This document shows positions 50,830 through 62,438 of a stretch of DNA of 64,000 bases, in pieces. Each line of letters opens with the position of its first letter. Positions within the stretch are counted from its first letter, which is position 1. Source of the DNA: an uncultured Planctomyces sp. (GTDB lineage: Bacteria; Planctomycetota; Planctomycetia; Planctomycetales; Planctomycetaceae); NCBI GenBank assembly GCA_937904325.1, contig CALGTK010000186.1, positions 1 through 64,000 on the forward strand, given 5' to 3'. Under the pieces are notes generated by a model. It searched no databases. It was not told the origin of the DNA and worked only from the letters and a program-made list of their open reading frames with translations. Made by a program: the position numbers and the translations under genes.

Positions 50830-52731
50830 TTATTGGATAAACAGGAACTCGCGAGTGTTGAGCAACGCCCAGATCACGTTGCCATATCCGGCCGGTCCGG
50901 CTGATCGCATTTCACGTTTCGCTGATGCCACTTCGCGATCGGTCGGCGTTCGGCTGAGCATACTCAGGAAGATCACGTCTAGTTGATCATTGATGATTTT
51001 CTGGTCAGTCACTTCGTTGTAGATGACCGAGCCACGCTCAAGCATCATGTGAGTGACCGGGCCGTTGAACATGGTCAGCAACTGTGGAACGGTTCCTTCA
51101 GTGTGACTGTCGCTGATGATTGCCCGGTCACTTTGACCGAACTGACGAACGAAGTGCCCCTCAGGCAATGGCTGTGGCAGCTCCGATGCGCGAACCAGTT
51201 CCTGGCCTTTGTAAAGTCGTTTGTTCCGAGAAGTGCGCTGAGCTTTGTTGTAAGCGTCGAGCTGCTTCGCTTTCTGAATGACCTGCTGTGCAGTCGTTTT
51301 GACGTCGATATCAATAATTGATGTGTATTGTGAATCGTCCGGTCTAAGAATTGCATCCGGATTTTCGAGCGTCAAAGTCAGCAGCGAATCCCAGACCTGC
51401 TCCGCAGTCATGCGACGCAGTATCGGGCCGGGGAATCGATAGTGCTTATCCGGATCCAGATCGGCGTACGCGACCTGTCGCTGATAGGTTTTAGAGTAGT
51501 AGATGATTCGCTGAAACTCTTTGAGATCGAAGTTCAGACGTTTAATTTCGCTCGCGAGAAACTTCATTAACTCTGGATTCGACGCTTCCGTTTCGCCCAT
51601 CATGTCGTCGACTGGCTCGATCAGCCCGATGCCCATCGCCTTCTTCCACAAACGATTGGCAATCGTAATCGCAAATCGATCGTTCGTTTCTGACGTCACC
51701 CAATCCGCGAAAATCTGACGCCGTTCTGGAAGCGTGAACGATGCTTTCTTCGTATCAAACAGAAAGGTCGGCGTTGTTAACTGACCGGGCTTCGCGTCGT
51801 CGTACTGGTAATCTTGAGGAAACTTGAGCTGTTTCTTATTGTTGCTCCAGATCGCCGCTCGGTTGAGTCGAACGATGCTGCGTCCAAGCCGAGCTTCGAT
51901 CGATCGATCTCCGCCAGGAGCCGCCTTGTCGATCGTGCCGTTGTTAAGCTTCGACATGTTATTTCGTGCAAGTCGATACTCGGTTCCACCAGTGAATGCG
52001 GCAAGCTGGTAAAACTCTTTCTGAGTCCATCGATCAAACGGGTGATCGTGGCACTGGGCACAGCCAATTCGAGTGCCCATAAACATTCGGACGGCGTTGT
52101 TCAGATTGTCGAGTGGCATGCCTGGGTCGCGAAGTACGAAGCCTGCAGCCGGATTCTCCCAGACTTTACCTTCTGACGACAGCATGTCGTTGACCATCTT
52201 GTCCCACGGCGTGTTGTCTCGCAAACTTTGCTTGACCCAGTCGCTGTACGGTCTGAGGTAGGTATTGTTATTGACCTTGTCGACAAGCCTCATGATGTCG
52301 GCCAGCCAGTTGTACATCTGGCTTCCGTAACCCGGTTGCCCGAGAAGGCGATCGATCAGTATCGAACGCTTGGAAGACGATCGGGATCGTAGAAACAGCT
52401 TCGCCTTTTGTGCAGTCGGAATCGTGCCGTTCGTATCAAGATAGATTCGCCGAACGAATTCATGATCTGCCGACGGAGGATTGGGCTTAAGGTTGTGCTT
52501 TCTAAGATCAGCCGCAACGAGCATGTCGATGCGATTGGCTGAACGGATTGCCGAAGCCTGCAGCCGTGCCACGACCGGGGCCACTTCGACCTCCACCTTT
52601 GCAGCCTGCGTTGGCAGTCGAGTTTGAGGTGCCTTTTTCGGAGCGGCTTTCTTCCTTTGCTGGGCAAAAGCAGAGTCCGAAATACTGGACGAAAACAGAC
52701 CAGTCAGAAGCCCGACAAAAATAGTCAGCAT
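50830..52731 (-). CDS. DUF1549/DUF1553 domain protein
   Basis: Signal peptide from MLTIFVGLLTGLFSSSISDSAFAQ; 'GTRIGCAQCHDHPFDRWTQKEFYQLAAFTGG', 'IANRLWKKAMGIGLIEPVDDM', 'ALLNTREFLFIQ'. Confidence 0.93.
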   Translation of the reverse strand: MLTIFVGLLTGLFSSSISDSAFAQQRKKAAPKKAPQTRLPTQAAKVEVEVAPVVARLQASAIRSANRIDMLVAADLRKHNLKPNPPSADHEFVRRIYLDTNGTIPTAQKAKLFLRSRSSSKRSILIDRLLGQPGYGSQMYNWLADIMRLVDKVNNNTYLRPYSDWVKQSLRDNTPWDKMVNDMLSSEGKVWENPAAGFVLRDPGMPLDNLNNAVRMFMGTRIGCAQCHDHPFDRWTQKEFYQLAAFTGGTEYRLARNNMSKLNNGTIDKAAPGGDRSIEARLGRSIVRLNRAAIWSNNKKQLKFPQDYQYDDAKPGQLTTPTFLFDTKKASFTLPERRQIFADWVTSETNDRFAITIANRLWKKAMGIGLIEPVDDMMGETEASNPELMKFLASEIKRLNFDLKEFQRIIYYSKTYQRQVAYADLDPDKHYRFPGPILRRMTAEQVWDSLLTLTLENPDAILRPDDSQYTSIIDIDVKTTAQQVIQKAKQLDAYNKAQRTSRNKRLYKGQELVRASELPQPLPEGHFVRQFGQSDRAIISDSHTEGTVPQLLTMFNGPVTHMMLERGSVIYNEVTDQKIINDQLDVIFLSMLSRTPTDREVASAKREMRSAGPAGYGNVIWALLNTREFLFIQ

Positions 52732-53001
52732 CAAGAGATTTCGCGACACGTAATCTACTCCGATGTCGAATAAGGTCAGTTGATCGAAATGATTTGCCCC
52801 ATTGCCAAGCCTGACCGACAGAAGCTTCGCACGAGACCGATTGATCGAAGATCCACAGTGATCGTTTACTGTGACTCGACCAGCAGAGAAGTTAATGGCG
52901 AACGCCAAAGTTTTGGAAATGCTCGCAGAACGCGTTGCAGCAGTATAGCCAGCGGCCGCTCAAATTCACGTCGAGTTCAAGCCGTAGCTCGTGCCGCAGA
53001 C

Positions 53002-54201
53002 TTACTCGCCAGTAGACGCAGAAAGTTCGTTGTGATCTACAGAGAATTCTGACACCAGCGGCTCACCGGCGAATTTGACGGTCGCACCGTCTTTGATTAA
53101 TCGCCCACCGAGTGTTACGACAAGTGAATTTTCATTCAGACCCGTCAGCACTTGAACCAGGTCGCCGTCACGGAATCCGACTGAGACTGGCTGCTTTACA
53201 GCGGTCTTACTGGCTTCGTCGATCGTATAAAGATATTGCCCGCCGGCTGGTCCGTAAACGGCCGAAGCGGGAACGGCGAGCGCCTGCGAGAGTTGCGAAA
53301 CGGTGATCACAACTCGGCCATGCATTCCCGGTTTAAGAAGTGCATCCTCGTTTTCGATGTCTATCATCACCCGTCCCGTGCGAGTCGTTGGATCGAGAAT
53401 CGGAGCCTGCTGCACAATTCGTCCGAGAAACTGACGATTCGGAATTCCGTCGACGCTGACGGTCGCTGTCTCGCCGATTTTTATTTTTCCATAGTCCAGT
53501 TCAACTACGTTTACAACCGTTCTTATTGAACTGAGATCAACAATCCTCAGCAGTACGTCTTCCGCACGTGACAGGTCGCCGATGTCGGCATTTCGCTCGG
53601 CCACATACCCGCTGATCGGCGTCGAAATCTGCAGTTCGTCAAGTGCCAGCCGGGCACGTTCCAAGTCCGCCTGGGCCTGTGCCTGCCGTGCCCGTTCCAG
53701 CTCCGTTTCGGCCTTTGAAACAATCAGAACAGATTCGGCTTCTTCAATCTGTTGAGTCGTGCTGACCCCTGACACGGCCAGTTCCCGCAGCCGAGTGACT
53801 TCGCGAAGTGCCTGCCCTTCCCGTGCGACCTGAGCCTTCAATTGAGCAGCTGCGACCTGTTCAGCCGCCGCAGCGCGGGTGACCAGTTCCCGTGTTGCCG
53901 CATCGTCGAGTTCCACGACTATCTCGCCCTGCTCAACCCGATCGCCAACGTCGAACGGGACTCGGCCGAGATAACCGCTCAGTCGCGACCGGATTGCAAC
54001 TTCGGTAACAGGTTCGAGACTTCCGACCAGCTCGATACGTTCTGCAATCGGCTGTGGGACGACTCGCAGAACATCAACTGCCGATACGTCTATATCTGTC
54101 TCTTTCGGTTCAGGATTGACAGATTCAAGCGACTCGCCATAAAGATGCCATCCGAAGGCACCAGCGAGTGAAACGGCGATGAGAAACAGGACATATCGCA
54201 T
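53002..54201 (-). CDS. RND-type efflux periplasmic adaptor (HlyD/MFP family)
   Basis: MRYVLFLIAVSLAGAFGWHLYG; 'VAIRSRLSGYLGRVPFDVGDRVEQGEIVVELDDA', 'ISTPISGYVAERNADIGDLSRAEDVLLRIVDLS', 'KPGMHGRVVITVSQ'. Confidence 0.92.
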   Translation of the reverse strand: MRYVLFLIAVSLAGAFGWHLYGESLESVNPEPKETDIDVSAVDVLRVVPQPIAERIELVGSLEPVTEVAIRSRLSGYLGRVPFDVGDRVEQGEIVVELDDAATRELVTRAAAAEQVAAAQLKAQVAREGQALREVTRLRELAVSGVSTTQQIEEAESVLIVSKAETELERARQAQAQADLERARLALDELQISTPISGYVAERNADIGDLSRAEDVLLRIVDLSSIRTVVNVVELDYGKIKIGETATVSVDGIPNRQFLGRIVQQAPILDPTTRTGRVMIDIENEDALLKPGMHGRVVITVSQLSQALAVPASAVYGPAGGQYLYTIDEASKTAVKQPVSVGFRDGDLVQVLTGLNENSLVVTLGGRLIKDGATVKFAGEPLVSEFSVDHNELSASTGE

Positions 54202-54686
54202 GAATGGGGCTCGATTGGGCAGGTCTGTGAAATATCCACAGATCTCGTCAGAAGTGCGCGGAGGCAGCAGAGAGCTGACCAGGGTGGAAGGTGGCAAGAG
54301 CGTGGCGGGTGAAGGTGATTTTGAAGTCATCACATACAAAAACGCTTATTCATTAAATACAACCGACTCCGTCCAGGCAATCCCGACCGTCTTGAATCAT
54401 TCATCACCGCTGGAAAACGTGTCGGATTAATGCCAGTTAATTTGGATCTGTGCCCACAACTAAGGCTAATGTGGTTGTCGTTTTCTCATAACCATGATCT
54501 GATGCGATGTTCGATTAGTGATGGGAAGTCACTGGCGTGGCTCTCAACCATTTTCTGCTGCTAACACCTGCTTATCAAAGAGCTTGCCTATGTTTTTTTT
54601 GCCCCTACGGCCACAGATCATCATTGATCAGCGGCCCTTTCTTATGTCTTCTACGTCTGAGAAGGATTCAAACTCGTCAATTCCAG

Positions 54687-56132
54687 TTAAATGAGAACGT
54701 CATAGACAACCTCGCCGTGCACGTCGGTCAGCCGAAATCGACGGCCCTGGTACCTGAACGTCAGTCGCTCATGATCGATACCCATCAGGTTCAAAATCGT
54801 GGCGTGCAGATCGTGGATGTGGACGGGATTTTCTACAACGTTGTAGCCGTAGGGGTCAGTCTCGCCGTAAGTCGTCCCGCCTTTTATTCCACCGCCGGCC
54901 ATCCAGATCGAAAAACATCGCGGATGATGATCGCGACCAAAATTTTTGGCCGTCAGTTTTCCCTGACAGTAGTTCGTGCGGCCGAACTCGCCGCCCCAGA
55001 TAACCAGCGTATCTTTCAACAGGTCTCGCTCTTTCAAATCCTGAATCAATGCCGCTGATGGCTGATCCGTCTGCTGGCATTGGTTGCGAATTCCGCCGGC
55101 CAGATTGCCATGCTGATCCCATCCCTGATGGTAAAGCTGGATGAATCGCACGCCACGCTCGGCAAGTCGGCGGGCCAGTATGCAGTTCGCCGCGTAAGTG
55201 CCCGGCGTTTTCGAGTCTTTGCCATATCGCTCGAAGATGTGGTCAGGCTCTTTTGATAGATCAGTCACTTTCGGGATTGATGCCTGCATCCGGAACGACA
55301 ATTCGTGCTGAGCGATACGTGTTTCGATTTCGGGGCTGGAGTGTTTTTCGATCTGCAACTCATGCAGTTTTCGAAGTGCGTCAAGCATTTTTCGTTTGCC
55401 GACTGCGTCCAACCCAGCGGGATTATTCAGATAGAGAACCGGATCACTTCCGGATCGAAAACGAACCCCCTGATGCCGTGACGGCAAAAAGCCGCTGCCC
55501 CAGAAACGCGAAACCAGAGGTTGCCCGCCTTTGCCTTTTGTATTCATGACGACAAACGCGGGAAGGTCGCTGTTCTCGCTGCCAAGTCCGTAGTCGAGCC
55601 ACGCGCCCATGCTGGGGCGTCCCGGAAACTGCGACCCCGTCTGCATGAACGTCGTACCAGGCCCGTGATTAATCGCTTCGGTGTACATCGATCGAACGAC
55701 GCAGAGTTCGTCCGCCACCTTCGCTGTGTGCGGCAACAACTCGCTGAGTGAAATCCCGCTTTCGCCGTGCTGAGCAAACTTGAACGGCGACCCCGCCAGA
55801 GGAATACTCGACTGGTTTCCACTCATACCCGTCAGTCGTTGGCCATTACGAACTTCATCCGGAAGCTGCTCGCCGTGTTTTTCGTTCAGCAGCGGCTTGT
55901 GATCGAACAGGTCGATTTGAGACGGCGCTCCGGATTGAAAGAGGCAGATAATCCGCTTTGCCTGCGGAGCGTGATGAAACCTCGACAGCGTGCCCCCGGC
56001 AGCTTGCGCTGCATTCTCCGATCCAAGCAGATCAGCAAGAGCCAGGCCGCCAAGCCCCATTCCTGATCGCTGCAACAATTGTCGGCGGGGCATAAGTGCC
56101 GAAGTTTCAAATCCTGTACATTTCTGGCTCAT
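54687..56132 (-). CDS. DUF1501 domain protein
   Basis: 'MPRRQLLQRSGMGLGGLALADLLG', 'ICLFQSGAPSQIDLFDHKPLL', 'VIWGGEFGRTNYCQGKLTAKNFGRDHHPRCFSIWMAGGGIKGGTTYGETD'. Confidence 0.95.
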   Translation of the reverse strand: MSQKCTGFETSALMPRRQLLQRSGMGLGGLALADLLGSENAAQAAGGTLSRFHHAPQAKRIICLFQSGAPSQIDLFDHKPLLNEKHGEQLPDEVRNGQRLTGMSGNQSSIPLAGSPFKFAQHGESGISLSELLPHTAKVADELCVVRSMYTEAINHGPGTTFMQTGSQFPGRPSMGAWLDYGLGSENSDLPAFVVMNTKGKGGQPLVSRFWGSGFLPSRHQGVRFRSGSDPVLYLNNPAGLDAVGKRKMLDALRKLHELQIEKHSSPEIETRIAQHELSFRMQASIPKVTDLSKEPDHIFERYGKDSKTPGTYAANCILARRLAERGVRFIQLYHQGWDQHGNLAGGIRNQCQQTDQPSAALIQDLKERDLLKDTLVIWGGEFGRTNYCQGKLTAKNFGRDHHPRCFSIWMAGGGIKGGTTYGETDPYGYNVVENPVHIHDLHATILNLMGIDHERLTFRYQGRRFRLTDVHGEVVYDVLI

Positions 56133-56199
56133 TGTATTGTTTCCTGGATTACGTCGGGCAAGCAGGTACTGCTCGTAAAGCAGTGTCGTAACTCGGCCG

Positions 56200-59286
<3,087 letters not shown>

Positions 59287-59512
59287 CGTGGATATCCTGA
59301 GTCAACTAAGGTGGTCTGAAAACAGCGAAAACCCACACGAGAAAACCGACGAGCCGCTACCACTGCAGCTCCCGCCACGTCACCCATCACCTGCCCAGTA
59401 CAGCATTGTTCCTATCGGCACGGCAACGTAGAACCGACCGGCACAATATTATCTTCGTTGGACACGTTAAAATCTTGTAGATTTGCAGTAACTATTTGGA
59501 TATTCACCGCAT

Positions 59513-60210
59513 TCATTGAAAAACGACCAGTCGCCGCCGGACTCCGTCGGCGGAATATCGTACCAGCTTCTGAAACGGGTACTTGAACTGCGAGAAGTAT
59601 CTGTGCGGCACTGGGTGGCCTTTTATTCTGTGCCCTTCCGGCCATTCTTCTCCAGGCATGTGGTACGTGCCGAACAGTCGAGCGAGAATCGGGAAGTAGA
59701 CGGCGTAGTTGATGTTGGGCGTAGTTGATGTTGATTGACTCTTTCTCGGCACAGTGATGCCAGTGATAACATCTCGGAGTGCACAGAATGTACTGCAGCA
59801 ACCCGAAATGGAATCATACGTTTGAATGCACGAACACCGAGAACAGATCGGCGAAGAAGATGTACGCTTAAAACGCCGGCCCCGAGTACCCCATGAAGTA
59901 CATCGGCACGGTCGTGAACGCTCGCAGCAGGACAATCTCAAAGAGGTGCATACTCGAACCGGAAATCCAGTCCATTTTCTGAACGGAATGGTGGAAGGCG
60001 TGAAACTTCCACAGCCAGGGAATCTCGTGAAACAGCCAGTGGAAACCAGTACTGGACGAAATCGGTGACAAATATGATCTCGAAAAACTGAAGAAGTCAG
60101 AAGTCAATGGCTGACTGGCGACCATTTCGCGAAAGCCCGTCGCCTGCACGAGTTGCAGCGACAGCTTCAGCGACATGAAAGTCGGAGATTGAACAAACAG
60201 GCTACTGACG
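59513..60210 (-). pseudogene. Decayed sterol desaturase/fatty acid hydroxylase family protein
   Basis: Reconstructed: QFFEIIFVTDFVQYWF//HWLFHEIPWLWKFHAFHHSVQKMDWISGSSMHLFEIVLLRAFTTVPMYFMGYSGPAF*AYIFFADLFSVFVHSNV*FHFGLLQYILCTPRCYHWHHCAEKESININYA//VYFPILARLFGTYHMPGEEWPEGHRIKGHPVPHRYFSQFKYPF; two stops, a frameshift near 60045 and a 16-bp duplication. Confidence 0.8.
59702..59733. repeat. Exact 16-bp tandem duplication GGCGTAGTTGATGTTG x2 inside the pseudogene
   Basis: Copies 59702-59717 and 59718-59733 are identical. Confidence 0.95.
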
Positions 60211-60352
60211 AAGGTAGAACAGGTCGTCCCATGCTTAATCCTGCAGGTTGTATAATTGCCTGAGGCCCCACATGATGAAGTAAGTGCCTGGCTTATACGA
60301 ATGTTGTTCGACAGGTACACGGGCACAATATTACCTCTACGAGGTGAGCACG

Positions 60353-61759
60353 ATGAACTTCGAGCGACGTTCGCTGCTTCGATCGGGCGTGGCGCTTTCG
60401 CTGGGTGCGGCACAAACATCTGACGTCTCGAATTTACAGCGGGCTTCGGGGGCGGAAGGCTCGTCGCTGGCGGCCCCTGCGAATGGCCGGGCGAAGTCTT
60501 GCGTGTTCATCTTTCTGTTCGGAGGACCATCGCACATCGATCTGTGGGATATGAAGCCGTCGGCTCCGGCAGAGATCCGCGGCGAGTTTCAACCAGTCTC
60601 GACCAGCGTCCCGGGCATTCAGATATGCGAACACCTGCCGCTGCTCGGGCAGCAGATGCATCGGTTCTGTCTGCTGCGGTCGATGCGGCACCGTATGCCC
60701 GTCCACGGTCCTGCGTGTAGCGAGGTTTATTCCGGGCGTCCTTATTTTGGGCCGCCGATTACTGACCAGGCAACGCCGGAAGACTGGCCGGCGATCGCCG
60801 CGATAGTGCATCGCTTTGCACCACAAACTCAGGGACTGCCGAGTTCGGTCGTGCTGCCCTGGTACACGCAGTTTGTCGGACAGGATCGCCGCATCGCCGG
60901 TCAGACCGGTGGGCGGATGAGCGAGCAGTTCAATCCGTTTCTGGTCGAAGGAAACCCGAAGGAACCTGGCTTCAAAATGCGTGGACTGGAGCTGCCGTCT
61001 GAAGTGACGGCCGCGAGGTTTCGGCAACGACGGCAACTGAGAGAACAGCTCGATCCGTTCGGCCTGAAGCCTGCACAAAGTACGTTTCAAACGGGACTGG
61101 TGGAATCCAACTTTCATTCAGCGGCGACGTTGGTCGAAAATGCGGGATCCATCGGCGCATTCGATCTCAGTCGTGAATCAACCGTGCAGCGAGCGAAGTA
61201 CGGCGATACTCGTTTCGGGCAAAGCCTGTTACTGGCACGGCGGCTGGTTGAATCGGAAGTACCACTTGTCACTGTCAACTGGGACGACGATCACAAGGAC
61301 GACAAGGTTTCGCCGCACTGGGACACGCACGCGTTGAACTTTCCGAAGTTGAAGGAGCGATTGTGCCCGGTGTTCGATCGAGCGATATCGACGTTTCTGC
61401 AGGAACTCGACGAACGAGGTTTGCTGGAAACAACACTTGTCGTCGCGCTGGGCGAGTTCGGCCGTACACCAAAAGTCGGAGTCGTCACACAGAACGGGAT
61501 GACGGCGAAGACTGGCCGTGATCACTGGCCGCACGCGTTCACGGCAATTGTCGCTGGTGGTGGAGTGCGAGGCGGTCAGGTTTATGGCTCGACAACGGCC
61601 AACGGTGGGTACGTTGCGGAGCGGCCGGTTTCACCAGCGGATCTCTCAGCAACGGTCCTGTCGCACCTGGGAATTGATCCGGCAATCGAGTACGAAGACC
61701 ACTTCCTTCAGGTACGGCAACGACTCAGCGAAGGCCAACCCGTTGATCTGAATCTGTGA
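60353..61759 (+). CDS. DUF1501 domain protein without adjacent DUF1549/DUF1553 partner in the same orientation
   Basis: MNFERRSLLRSGVALSLGAAQ; 'FLFGGPSHIDLWDMKPSAPAEIRGEF', 'VALGEFGRTPKVGVVTQNGMTAKTGRDHWPHAFTAIVAGGGVRGGQVYGST'. Confidence 0.93.
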   Translation: MNFERRSLLRSGVALSLGAAQTSDVSNLQRASGAEGSSLAAPANGRAKSCVFIFLFGGPSHIDLWDMKPSAPAEIRGEFQPVSTSVPGIQICEHLPLLGQQMHRFCLLRSMRHRMPVHGPACSEVYSGRPYFGPPITDQATPEDWPAIAAIVHRFAPQTQGLPSSVVLPWYTQFVGQDRRIAGQTGGRMSEQFNPFLVEGNPKEPGFKMRGLELPSEVTAARFRQRRQLREQLDPFGLKPAQSTFQTGLVESNFHSAATLVENAGSIGAFDLSRESTVQRAKYGDTRFGQSLLLARRLVESEVPLVTVNWDDDHKDDKVSPHWDTHALNFPKLKERLCPVFDRAISTFLQELDERGLLETTLVVALGEFGRTPKVGVVTQNGMTAKTGRDHWPHAFTAIVAGGGVRGGQVYGSTTANGGYVAERPVSPADLSATVLSHLGIDPAIEYEDHFLQVRQRLSEGQPVDLNL

Positions 61760-61789
61760 CTTCACGCGACAGAGCGACCGCTCATTGCT

Positions 61790-62160
61790 TTACTCGTGCA
61801 GCACGAAGGTGGCTGCGGCAACAATCCTGCCGTTGATTTGAACTTCCAGACGATGCAGGCTGCGAGGTTTCATCGGGAACGAATTCTGGTACTCGAATAA
61901 ATCCCCAGCTGCCAGTATTTTTTCCTGTGAAGACTTTTTGTCAGACTCGACCGTTGGGGCGAACGTAGTACATGACCTGATCGATCAGCAGGTCCAGAGG
62001 CCGTCGGCCGCATGGTGAAAGCCAAAGATCAGCGATGGCATTTTCTCCGATGGCAACTTTCCATGGAGACACGGTCAACATGACCTCTTTCAGTTTTCCC
62101 GGTTCGTAGTCGAGAATGCTTATAGCAGTAGCATCTCCTGCTTTGATCAGACTGTGAAGA
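61790..62160 (-). pseudogene. Frameshifted remnant of an unidentified gene
   Basis: 'DATAISILDYEPGKLKEVMLTVSPWKVAIGENAIADLWLSPCGRRPLDLLIDQVMYYVRPNGRV' // (+1) 'SDKKSSQEKILAAGDLFEYQNSFPMKPRSLHRLEVQINGRIVAAATFVLHE*'. Confidence 0.35.
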
Positions 62161-62334
62161 GCGGGGCAGATGATACAGTTGGTGGCCGGGCCGTGCGTAC
62201 AGTTCCAGGTTTCCAGCAGGCAGTCGGACGTGGCCACTTTCCGCGACGGAGCAACCATCTCGTTCTCCGGCGGACGACGATTTCAGTTTCTCGATCCGCA
62301 CGGAAACGAACTCGGCGTCTGATCGGACAAGTAG
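62161..62334 (+). pseudogene. C-terminal remnant of a VOC (glyoxalase-like) family protein
   Basis: Frame reads ...VQFQVSSRQSDVATFRDGATISFSGGRRFQFLDPHGNELGV*SDK*; 'DPHGNEL' is typical of VOC C-termini, with TGA where TGG (VWSD) would be expected. Confidence 0.55.
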
Positions 62335-62438
62335 GAGCCGACTGTTGTCGCTATAATTTTGAGTTCAATCAACGAACACGTGGACCATGTCCACATATTC
62401 GAAACAACGTCCCTGAATATCTAATCGAGATCTGGCTC

